Assembly (NCBI GenBank): GCA_963920575.1
Contig: OY986973.1
Span: 17,470,062 to 17,534,061, forward strand
From: Narthecium ossifragum
Lineage: Eukaryota > Streptophyta > Magnoliopsida > Dioscoreales > Nartheciaceae
DNA: 64,000 nt
Reading direction: 5' to 3'
Numbering within the stretch: the stretch's first letter is position 1; every line of letters starts with the position of its first letter. Below, one piece after another: positions 11,756-21,656 of the stretch. The translations under genes were made by a program, and so were the position numbers. The notes beneath the pieces are model-generated. The model was not told the origin of the DNA, ran no database searches, and saw nothing but the letters and a program-made list of their open reading frames with translations.

Positions 11756-14700
11756 CTACTCAGCGGTGCCATTTCCCGAATGCAGTGCCGTTTCCCTGCT
11801 TGTGAGCCAGCAGTGTTAGTTCCTGCTTACTGAGTGTGACCCATCATGTGACCAGTCTTTTGGAAGATAGAGATCGTGGACCTCAGGGACACGCGGTGGG
11901 GTTATGGGGCCCCTGTGTACACCTATACCTTACTTGGGGGTGACACTGTTGTATTCCCTCCTTTCTGTTTGTCGTAATGTAGAACCCTACTAAGCTTTAT
12001 GCTCACTCTTACCCGGACTGCGTTTTGCAGGTGCATGCGTCAGCTCTTCTTCTGTGGCCTCTATCGGGCAGGTGTTTGGTGGCGCGGCGGCGTCTGATGG
12101 TGCTTGAGGAGCGGTGATCATCTACAACATTTTTGTTAGTTAGCCTCCTACGGGAGTGTGATGTATATTAAATATAAACCCTTTTGAGGATTTAAATATT
12201 GTATTATATTTCTTTTGAGGTTGTTAATCTTAGTTTTTGTAAGGGTGTTTATGAATTGTTTAGAGAGACCAGTTGTGAGGACCTATCCCTCCATTCCTGG
12301 GTCGACCGTCAGGGTCGGGCCCATGGCTCGTTGCGGACCATAAGGGCAATTTGGTAAATTACGCATTGTCGGTTTGTTTCACACCCGTGAATGCACACAC
12401 TGACCTTGTTTGTGTTAGTGTTTGATTAGAATGGTTAGGTGGACCCGGGATCGAAAGATCCGGGCTTGGTCTTGTATTTTAGCCCAAGTTTGGCTTTCTG
12501 GGTAAAGGGGATCGATCTTCCGTATTAGAAGATCGATCTTTCTTGCTAAGAAGATCGATCTTCTTTGAAAAGAAAATCGATCCTTCTGTGCCAGAAAGTC
12601 CTAGCGGTTGAGCTTGAGAGGACAGCCGTCGTGGCCGTCGCCCTCCATTGTCCGAGGGAGAGAGGACTTCCTCTCCTCTCCTCCCCCTTTCCCCTCCTTC
12701 CCCGGCCTTCCCCCTCACTCTTCTTCCTCTTCTCTTCCTCTGATACCAAGTTGTCGCACCCCGACCCGCGAAAGCCCAACCGGGCCAGGCAACGCGAACC
12801 GAAACCTACAAACCACGGAAAATTTTGGCGAGAGTTCCCTCTAACCTATTGGTCTCCCTAACAATCATCACAAACACCCTCAATTTAAAAAGACAATTAA
12901 TTAGCAAAACATCGAACCACAGATTCAAAACCCAAAGTGAATTTAATATACATATCCTCGGAGAGGGGAAGATTCAAATACAACATTTATACTCCCGTAG
13001 GAGACTAACTAACCGAGATTTCAAAAGCAGTAAAAGATCACCACCTCTCATACTCCGCATGGCGCCGCCACACCGCCAACCAACTGCCCGGTAGGGGTTT
13101 CCAAAGAGGAGCTAACGCCTGCACCTGTAAAACGCAGTCCGGGTAGGAGTGAGCATAAAGCTCAGTAGGGTTCTACACTACGTCACACAGAAGGAAGAGG
13201 GAAACGCAACAATGTCGCCCTCAAGTAAGACCTGGGTGTATACATGGGTCCCATAACCCCACCGCGTGTCCCTGAGGCCCACGATCATGGTCTTTCAGAA
13301 GAATTGGTCACATGTCAGGTCACACTCAATAAGCTAACACTGCTGGCCCACAAGCAGGGAACGGCACTATAGGCGAGAAACTGCATCGCTAAGTAGTCAA
13401 CCTCCTACTCAAGGGTCAACACAGTGGGACACCGGCTACACCTCAGCATCCGACTCAAGGCCGACACGACCTCTATAATCATCAAGCAACATGTGTACCA
13501 GTCATCTAAGCCTATCATCAAGTTTGACTAGACACCATAATTCGAACCTGGACCAAGCTACCCAACCCCGGTCCTAGGGTTAAATCCAAGCTTCCAGCCT
13601 CGGGACGGTGACTCACAGATCACCCACGCCCTAACCATGCAACTAATGCACAACAGAGAATGCATGCTATGAACATACACAAGTAAGAGAAATAGGCATG
13701 CAACAGTATGATAAGGCAACATACAAGTCCAACTGGATCGCTGCAGCGGTACTACCAACCGCTGCCAGCCGATCCGCAGCGGGTCCCGGCATTATGACTG
13801 TACCACAGCTGTCAACCGCGAACTCCTGCAACCGTAAGCAACCCCGAAAACCTCGATGAACTGTAAAAATATGATATTATATGTTTCGAACATATAATAT
13901 TATATAAAACACAAAAAGTTATCTACATAGCAGCTAGTTGACCCCATCGATCCGATGTCCAAATGACGTCGGATTCGAGATCCAACTTTGATTTTAGTAG
14001 AGCAACATGCTGGGATCAACATATCCAAAATTTAGAAACATCCAACGGTTGGATTAATGGAAAAACACTAATCAAAACTAACTTACCATTACTTGCTGCA
14101 ACACAGCCCACCAGTGAGAAATCCATAACAAATCGTAGAAATATCAGAAAATTATGAAATCAGTTAGGTCTGAGAGTAGATTCAAAGATCTACAACTCTT
14201 ATGCTCATCACAACCCAAGACCATACACGTATCAATCGGAAAACTCGCCGCAAACCGGCTGTTCTTCAAGAACAGCAGAAACCGGAAAATCAGAGATTAA
14301 ACATGCATAAATCCTACTAAAATCTCAACCAAAACTTATGAAACTTAAATAAGAAATTATACTAAGCAAGAGGCATCCAACAACACAAGGATCATCAAGA
14401 TCTAACGGCTAGATTAAGAGAAACCCATTAAACTAACTCAGGTAGGTAGAAACCTACTGGAAACGCTAATCCTCGGTTGATTCCCTGCTAAACAGCCGCA
14501 AACCAAGCAACTAAACCACGCCAGGGATCTTTCTCACGCCGCCACGGATCCAACGAGCCTTCAAGCTCCCAAAACGGTGGCCGGAGGAGGGAGAAAGGAG
14601 GAGAAGAAGGGGCTGCCAGAACAGGGGAAACAGAGTCCGCGGGAAGAAGAAGAAGGAAGGAAGAAGGAGGGGAAAGAGAAGAGGAAGAGAAGAGGAAGAA

Positions 14701-15016
14701 GAGTGAGGGGGAAGGAGGGGAAAAGGGGGAGGAGAGGAGAGGAAGTCCTCTCTCCCTCTGACAGTGGAGGGTGACGGACACGACGGCCGTCCTCTCAAGC
14801 TCAACCGTCAGGACTTTCTGGCACAGAAGGATCGATCTTCTTCTCAAAGAAGATCGATCTTCTTAGGAAGAAAGATCGATCTCCTAGCAAGGAAGATCGA
14901 TCCCCTTTGCCCAGAAAGCCAAACTTGGGCTAAAACACAAGCCCAAGCCCGGATCTTCTAGCAAGGAAGATCGATCACCTAACCATTCTAATCAAACACT
15001 AATACAAACAAGGTCA

Positions 15017-17590
15017 GTGTGTGTGAGGACCCGTACCTCTAACCTGGTCCGACCACGTTAGGTCGAGGGTCTGGGTTTGTGGTTTGGCTCGGTTGGCCTT
15101 GGGATGCGATCGGTTGATCGCATCGCTGTTTTTGACCCCAGTGGCATTTTGATAAATATGCTCCCTGGTGGTCAGTTTCACACCCACGTTGCACACATGG
15201 CCTTTGATTGATGTATGTGTTTGATTAGAACCTTTAGGGTGTGTCCGATCGGAAGATCGGAGCTCGATCGGGAGAGATCGAATCGAACGGCTGTGATGGA
15301 GTCCAGCTTTCTATTTAAGCTCCTTCCTTCTCTTTCTTTCCTTCTTTTCCCTCTCCTGCCGTTCTCTTTCTTCTCTCTCTCTCTCCTGCAGCTGGGTGCT
15401 AGGGCTTTGGAGGCGTGGCTTTCGAGGAGCGGATTCCGGCGATCGGAGTTGGGGAATGCGTGGAGGAGCTGCCCTATCTCATCAAGTAGGTGTTTCTACC
15501 TCGATCTTAGGATCGGGTTCTCCTAGGATAGGTTTAATGCCTTTTCGCTGTAGGAGTACTTTTTAGAATGTTGTGTAACTTGTAGCATGTATGCTGTGGA
15601 TGATTTCAAGTATTCCTACCTCGCGATTTCCGTATTTTATCGGCTGAATCTTGTATTGTCGCCGTTTATCGGTTTTCGGCCATTTGGAGATTTAACCGTC
15701 AAAAATGTGATTTTCTTGTACCATTGGTTTCCCCATCGAGAATTACACTTGCTTGCAAAATCTCATTGTTTTCCAACTTGATTTGATCCTTGAAATCCAA
15801 AAAATTGGATTTGCGGCACTGTTTTGAGGAACTGTGCCTGAGGCTCGATGGTCGATCGGTGCATCGACCGTCAAGCGTTGATACGCTCCTTCGGGGATCG
15901 ACGGTCGATCGGTGCATCGACCGTCCAGTATTGACTTGCTCTTTCTGGGCCTGACGGTCGACCGTCGCATCGACCGTCGGGCTCTGTCGGGATTTTAGCC
16001 TCCCAGGGTCGATGCATGGATCGACCGCGGGATCTTCTATTTTCGCCATTTACCTGTCGGATCGACCGTCGCCCCTTTGGTTTTCTTCGCCTTGGTCTCA
16101 CGGTCGACTGTCGCATCAACCGTGGCCTCACGGTCGACCGTCGCATCGACCGTGGGCCCTTGAACAGCATTTTCGGGTTTTTCTCAAATGGATTTCAATT
16201 GTGATTGATCTTTAAACCTGTTGGGAAGTTTACAAGTGGATTTTGGAGGGTATTCAAAGGATTTCTATCGAGTTTGAGGATCGATTCGAGTAATTTCCGT
16301 TTTGGGCAAATCTATGGTTTTGATTGCATTTAATACATGTTAGATTGTAGTTAAATGTTTATTTGATTGCCTAACCATTAGCTAGCTATGAATGTTAGCT
16401 AATGAGAAATTGTGGAACCTTAGCCTGTTGTCGGCGAGTGCCGAGGGCTATTGTATAACTGTGGCCAGTTACCTGCGGGGTAACTGTGGAACCTTAGTCT
16501 GTCAGGTGCAAGAGAGTACTGAAGACTATTGGATATCTGTACTCATGCTTTGCTTAGATGTTTGTTTGGTTAGTATAGATATTCTGTATTTGAGGCCTTT
16601 GCTATGCTTACCCTTTTGGCTAGCTATAAGCTATGCCTAGCCCTGTATGATTAATGACATCTTGTTGCATGCCTATATCTCTTTATCTGTGCCTGAGCAT
16701 TGCATGCATCTTGATTGCATTAGAGGCATTTGAGGTTAGGCGGGCGATGGTTTGGGTCGCCGATCCGAGGCTCTCGGGTAGCTCGGATCTAGCCTTAGGA
16801 CCGTGGCTGGGTAGTCAGGGTTAGGGTGTGATTGTGTAATCAGAATCTCTTTTTATTGAGGATTTGCGATAGTTGACTCTGATCAATGTTTGAGGTTTAG
16901 AGGTCGTGTCGGTTCTCCAAGGCCAAGTGCTAAGGATGCAATCGGTGTGTTCCCGACATGGTCCCCAGGCAGTGGTATCCCTGCTGGGTAAGGGTGATCC
17001 TGCATGGTACTGTTCCCCTGTCAGTGCTTAGGGTGATCTTGGTAACGTGTCCAAGAGAGAGGTTCATGACAGGAGCCCTTGGGACATCGATAGGGTTATG
17101 GGACCCGTGGCATCCTTTAGACTTTGGCGGAGAAACGACACTGTTGTTGTTTTCCTCCATTCAGTGTGCCGTAGAGTAGAACCCTACTGAGCTTATCGCT
17201 CACTCCTACTCAGGCTGCGTTTGCAAGTGCAGGCGCCAGTTCTTCTTCAGTAGAGCCGACGGGGTCAGCTTTTGGCGGCTCGACTACATCCAGAGGTGCT
17301 TGAGGTTGTTGGAGGATTATCTGTTGTACTTTGGCAGTTTTGTAAATTATGTACACATTTCGAGGACTTTTGGGATTAATGTATTATATCTTTTCCTTGG
17401 AGGATTTTGTATCAAATCTTGTATCAGTACAACTTGATGTATTTATGAATTGAATCTCTTTTTCACCTCTGGAATATAATATGTTTAAGTTAATCTATAA
17501 TTTCGCATTGTATCGCGCCACTTGGAGATGTAGGTTTCCCCTCACGCCTCGGCTCGGATGGGTTTTCTGGGTCGGGGGTGTGACAGTGTG
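15017..17590 (+). mobile_element. Solo LTR (2564 bp) nested in a minus-strand LTR (TSD GTGTG)
   Basis: Starts TGTGAGGACCCG (15022) and ends GGGTCGGGGGTGTGACA (17585), flanked by GTGTG at 15017-15021 and 17586-17590. It is closest to the LTR at 9380: both share the transcribed leader, the GGTCGACC array (15846-16165 here) and the 'tgtggaacctt/atagcc' blocks. A TATA-like CTATTTAAG is near 15312. No coding sequence. Confidence 0.8.
15846..16165. repeat. ACGGTCGACCGT palindrome array, second LTR copy
   Basis: The same motif as at 10141-10500: ACGGTCGACCGT and GATCGGTGCATCGACCGTC-type units separated by diverged spacers. Copy number and spacing differ from the sister array, so the array has been changing since the two LTRs diverged. 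Confidence 0.85.
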
Positions 17591-17877
17591 TGCATTCACG
17601 AGTGTGAAACAAACCGACAAGGCACAATTTACCAAATTGCCCTTGTAGTCCTCAACAAGCCACGGGCCCGACCCAGGTGGTCGACCCAGGAATGGAGGGA
17701 CTTGTCCTCACATCAAGAGTGAGGGGAAAGGCCGGGGAAGGAGGGGAAAAGGGGGAGGAGAGGAGAGGAAGTCCTCTCTCCCTCTGACAGTGGAGGGCGA
17801 TGGCCACGACGGCCGTCCTCTCAAGCTCAATCGTCAGGACTTTCTGGCACAGAAGGATCAATCTTCTTCTCAAAGAA

Positions 17878-18025
17878 GATCGATCTTCTTAGCAAGAAAG
17901 ATCGATCTCCTAGCAAGGAAGATCGATCTTCTTAGCAAGGAAGATCGATCTTCTTAGCAAGGAAGATCGATCTTCTTAGCAAGGAAGATCGATCTTCTTA
18001 GCAAGAAAGATCGATCTCCTAGCAA
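17878..18025. repeat. 22-bp tandem repeat with GATCGATC core
   Basis: Seven exact GATCGATC cores in units of about 22 bp (GATCGATCTTCTTAGCAAGG + AA). The opposing arm at 12508-12590 has only three or four diverged units, so the array expanded after the two arms formed. Confidence 0.9.
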
Positions 18026-18376
18026 GGAAGATCATCGCCCTTTGCCCAGAAAGCCAAACTTGGGCTAAAACACAAGCCCAAACCCGGATCTTCTGATCCC
18101 GAGTCCACCTAACCATTCTAATCAAATACTAACACAAACAAGGTCAGTGTGTGCATTCGCGGGTGTGAAGCAAACCGATAATGCACAATTTACCAAATTA
18201 CCCTTGTGGTCCGCAACGAGCCACGGGCCTGACCCAGCCGGTGGACCCAGGAATGGAGGGACAGGTCCTCACACCAGTAGATTAGAGGGAACCCCTCGCC
18301 AAAAATTTTCCGCATTAATTAGGTTCCGATTTGTGTCGTCCGGCCCGATTGGGTCTTCGCGGGTCGGGGCGCGACA

Positions 18377-18745
18377 GGAAGGCTTGGCAGCGGAGAGGTA
18401 AGGGCTTGGTGGATAGAAGCTTGGGTTCGGGGCAGTTGCGAGGTTGGTACGGAGCGGTGGCGTGGGATCTCTGGCGAGGGCTTGGTCGGGGTTGCGAGAA
18501 AAGGTGATAGGGGAGAGAGGTCGTGGACGGCGAGATCTTGGCAGTGGCGGACTTGGAGGCGGTGGACGGCGATAGAGAAGAAGGGTTTGAGGGAGGAGGC
18601 GGTGTGGAAGGCTTGGCAACGGCGAGGTAAGGGCTCGGTGGATAGAAGCTTAGGTTCGGGGCAGTTGCGAGGTTGGTGCGGAGCGGTGGCGTGGGATCTC
18701 CGGCGAGGGCTTGGTCGGGGTCGCGAGTGAGGGTGATAGAGGAGA
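18377..18745. repeat. About 230-bp direct duplication inside the Harbinger-like element
   Basis: The stretch from 'gaaggcttggcagcgg' (18378) recurs from 'gaaggcttggcaacgg' (18607), about 229 bp later. It includes 'gatagaagcttgggttcgg' and 'ggtggcgtgggatctc'. The left half of the element (7680-7776) carries the same 'cttggaggcgatgg...aagaagaagggtttgagggaggag' block. Frames open through it, but no protein is recognised. Confidence 0.6.
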
Positions 18746-19089
18746 GAGGTCATGTGTATGAGGGAAGGGGCGGGTGATGTGGCAATAAATTATCTAATTA
18801 AATAATAATATTCTAGTATTTGTTATTTATAAGAACCGAGGGTAACCTCACCACTAGGGAAGGTGGTGACCACATCTCATCGATTCATCCTCTCTACATG
18901 ATAAACCAAACAGAGGATCATGTTGCATCATATGATCCCAAAGACAAATCAAACAGGGGATTATGGTGCATCAAATGGCACATGCTTCAAATAATCCAGT
19001 AACCAAATAGCAGCATCGTATGGCCGATGCATGTATCTCATCCCATGATCAGGGTGCATCAGTGATTCAAGCAACCAAACGCACCCTTA

Positions 19090-19360
19090 GGATTTGATAT
19101 TTGAAACAAATCAAATTAGTATTTGATTTTCTAAATAAATCTAGTATTTTAAGCTATACAAAAGAATTTTGAGACGGATATTTACTTGGAAGACAATAGC
19201 ATCCATCTTGGGATTTAAATATGATAATTATTTCATTCTTTCAAAATCTTTCTCCATCTAACTTGGGATACTAACGTGAACATGATGGTGGTTCTGATGA
19301 ACTGTAAAGGTAAAGAGTTTGTGGTGGTGGATGAGCTACTGGCCAACCAGTCCTCATAGG
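19090..19360. other. Intergenic, nothing recognised
   Basis: AT-rich sequence without repeats, motifs or coding potential that I can support. Confidence 0.5.
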
Positions 19361-19782
19361 GGGCGTATGGCTTACTTTATGGAATGGAGTCTGTGAACCT
19401 ATTTCAAATTTCTGAAATTACGGCGTCCGCTGCTTGTTTGGCGGCATGGAATGGGGGCGAATGAGAGTGAATTCGTCGGATCCCGGAATCCGCGGATTTC
19501 GGATTCCCGGATCCTAGCGTTTGGCTCATCGACAGATTTCAAAAAACAGAATCTGCACAGGGGCGAATACCGGAGCGGATACCGTGGATTCCGAATCTCA
19601 GATTCTATCGGGATGGGAGCCAAACAGAAACAGGCCCCTAAAGAACGTGGCGATTTCATAAATTTGGAATGAGCAACTCTTTAGATTCCGCTCATTCCTA
19701 TTTGAGCGAACACGTCTAACACACGGACGAACGGACGGGGTATTACAAGTTCCGTCCGTTCCAACGCCGCCAAACGCGCCCC
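19361..19782. mobile_element. Nested MITE-like sequences (GTTTGGC...GCCAAAC)
   Basis: The outer pair is 'GGGGGCGTATGGC' at 19360 and the inverse of 'GGGGCGCGTTTGGC' ending near 19782. The inner pair is 'GCTTGTTTGGCGGC' near 19432 and 'GAGCCAAACAGAAACAGGC' near 19618-19636. The inner body, with GAATGGGGGCGAATG and GGATTCCGG words, is related to the elements at 41996-42775 and 61663-61882. A clean TSD was not found. No protein. Confidence 0.45.
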
Positions 19783-21058
19783 ATGGATGATTAACAACAT
19801 GGTGCTAAGAGCTTCTGCTGTTTAAAAGTCATCCAGATCCAGTAGTAGTATTTGGTATGATATTTGCTTTTAACTACCTGTATCTGAACTCTAAAGTCAC
19901 GACTCACAGAGGAAGTTTGAACGTAAATTACACATATATTATTAAATGTTAATTTTAACTGTGATCTTTTCACGACATGGTAATAAGATTGATATGATTG
20001 AAAATTCAAAGAAAAATAGTTAGTTGATTGAAAAACACGTCAGCAGGTATTAGTTTGAAGCAATATCTCGAGACAAGTTGACGACTGATGCATAACGCAA
20101 ATCTTTAAATTTCCGAGAGCCATTATTAGAATAGAGAATCGAAAGAGTTAAGAGCAGCGGCGATTCCAAATGAAATGCTAAAAATTTAAATAAAGCCTTG
20201 TATGCTCATACCGAATCATCTCAGCCGTTCGTCTCAATATGTGAGGGCTAAGATCAATTCTAGCTTAAAATTTACAAAATCTCCAAAATGACAAAGTTCC
20301 ATAGAAGTAAATCATGAAATCTTAGCTCGTTATCATTCTGATCGAGCTGTTCTCCAGCTCGAATTCATCATCTTTTCCAAACATAATGCTAGAGGATAAT
20401 TGCTTTTATCTGCTAGACTTTATTTCCTTCCTTTAAGATTTTTTAGTATATGTGTTGCTGAATTTTTTTTTCCCCTGTTTTTGCTGCTTTAGGATTTCAG
20501 TATTTCATGGGAATGAGATGAAGAATATCACGAAAATGATTACCAACCAGGGAATTCTATTTTTATCAAAACATATAACTGCATCAAATATTGAAAATTG
20601 AATACCTGAAGGACCAACCCATGAATGAATGCTTAACTAAAAATTAGCTCCAAATCAGAGCCGACAATATTTTGCATACAGAAATACATGATTTTCACCA
20701 AATAACTCAAATTTAGAATGCTTTTTGTTAAATTTGCTTCTCATGTGTGTCATTGTGAGGAGCATCAACATGATCAATACTATTATGATTGTAATCTTTT
20801 AAAAGAAAAATTAGTAACTCGAATTAAAGCATTTTCAAGGTCACAACCATTCAACTCAAACACTTTTGGCTAAATTATATATTCGGGTTTTAATATCAAA
20901 AAATCCTCTGAAAACATATAAATGTAACAAAATTCTCTACATTTCTCAAAATATCATGTAAGCCCCTGAAAACACAGACTATTTCATTTAAACCCCCTAA
21001 ATTTTTGAAATAAACTTAGCTATGTTTCACAGTGTTAGATGGTATATTAGAATAAAGA
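19783..21058. other. Intergenic, upstream of COPG
   Basis: AT-rich non-coding sequence. From about 20870 it reads like the flank of an old MULE-type repeat ('ccctgaaaacacagac', 'accccctaaatttttgaaa'), but no inverted partner was found. No gene supported. Confidence 0.4.
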
Positions 21059-21357
21059 TTGGTGTACTTGGTCACGTGACATGTGCATTGCACATGTCTC
21101 CAATCGGCAGTGAGATACCGATTAGTTTATCTAGTCCATCGATATTGTTATACCGATTGAATGTACCAATAATCGAATCGGTAGGTATATACCGATCAAT
21201 TGATTTATTTCAACGGTAAAAATTGATCTATAGTCCATCGGTATTGTTCTACCGATGAACTAGATCCCACTACCAAATGGACTTATCAACCCATCGGTAT
21301 CCCACTACCGATTGAAGGCATGTGCATTGCACATGTCACATGGCCATGTACACAAAT
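21059..21357. mobile_element. Foldback/MITE-like element 300 bp upstream of COPG
   Basis: Imperfect terminal inverted repeats of about 38 bp: 'TTGGTGTACTTGGTCACGTG' at the left and the inverse of 'TTGTGTACATGGCCATGTG' at the right. Each contains the palindrome ACATGTGCATTGCACATGT (21079-21097) or CATGTGCATTGCACATG (21319-21335). Between them four hairpins are built from ATCGGTA/TACCGAT: about 21138-21159, 21177-21201, 21237-21256 and 21292-21314. No ORF. It lies between any distal promoter and the COPG start codon at 21657. Confidence 0.6.
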
Positions 21358-21656
21358 AAACACTCGGTATATTAACCTTTTTTTTTCACTGTCATGTAAA
21401 TAATGAAATTAGGATAGCTTATATCCCGGGTAGTTTGCTGTAATAACACAACATTGGAGGAGTTTTGCATAAAAGCAAATCACTTTAACAAGTGAGCACG
21501 GTGTTCCATTTGACGACTTCCATCTTAATCCTGGTGCTCGATCCACTAGCTTTATTTGTTTACTGGCACAGGCTACGCCCACACCCGAGCCTATTATCTC
21601 CTTCATTCCTCTCCGTCTCCTCCCTCCTCTCGGATCTCCTCGCTACCACCACCGCC

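Larger units (their letters stand above)
12752..17712 (-). mobile_element. Full-length LTR, minus strand, inside the foldback arms
   Basis: Read on the minus strand it begins TGTGAGGACAAG (17712) and ends GGGTCGGGGTGCGACA (12752). About 2.4 kb remains after removing the nested LTR at 15022-17585. The flanks, CAAG at 12747-12750 and TCAAG at 17713-17717, suggest an imperfect TSD. Directly after its 3' end (minus strand, 12741-12749) comes TTGGTATCAGA, which looks like an initiator-Met tRNA primer-binding site. So it may be a 5' LTR with its PBS rather than a solo LTR. The AT palindrome (13871-13903) and the GC hairpin are conserved here. Confidence 0.65.
12269..18278. mobile_element. Foldback insertion with LTR-start sequences at both ends (TSD CCAGT)
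   Basis: Both ends are the same LTR start in opposite orientation: TGTGAGGACC at 12274 (+) and its inverse GGTCCTCACA ending at 18273. A perfect duplication CCAGT is at 12269-12273 and 18274-18278. The left arm is 12274 to about 12716 and the right arm about 17715 to 18273. Each carries U3-like sequence with GATCGATC motifs; the right arm is longer because of an expanded 22-bp repeat. Between them lies a complete minus-strand LTR (12752-17712). A normal LTR element would end in TGCGACA, not in an inverted start. Either this is a snap-back element later split by an LTR, or one aberrant insertion. Confidence 0.6.
7772..18381 (+). mobile_element. Solo LTR with TSD GGAAG, host of three further LTR insertions
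   Basis: Starts TGTGAGGACATG (7777) and ends GGGTCGGGGCGCGACA (18376), flanked by GGAAG at 7772-7776 and 18377-18381. Its own sequence lies in three pieces (7777-9379, 11751-12268 and 18274-18376, about 2.2 kb), which line up with the uninterrupted related LTRs. A TATA box CTATAAATAG is at 8145-8154, with two GATCGATC palindromes just upstream. No internal retroelement domains are present, so it is a solo LTR that later received insertions. Confidence 0.8.
6900..19089. mobile_element. PIF/Harbinger-like element (TSD TTA) carrying nested LTRs
   Basis: The left end is TTA (6900-6902) followed by GGGGTTGTTTGG. The right end is CCAAACGCACCC (19075-19086) followed by TTA (19087-19089). The TIR type GGG-N-GTTTGG and the TTA duplication fit PIF/Harbinger elements. 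Subterminal 'GGGTGCATCA' (left) and its inverse (right, near 19046) extend the symmetry. Without the LTR insertion at 7777-18376 the element is about 1.6 kb, including 200 N. I see no transposase, so it would be non-autonomous. Confidence 0.6.

Noticed and set aside
10141..16165. Direct repeats with spacers that could suggest a CRISPR array
   Set aside because: Repeats are short palindromes with irregular spacing inside plant LTRs; no cas genes and a eukaryotic context.
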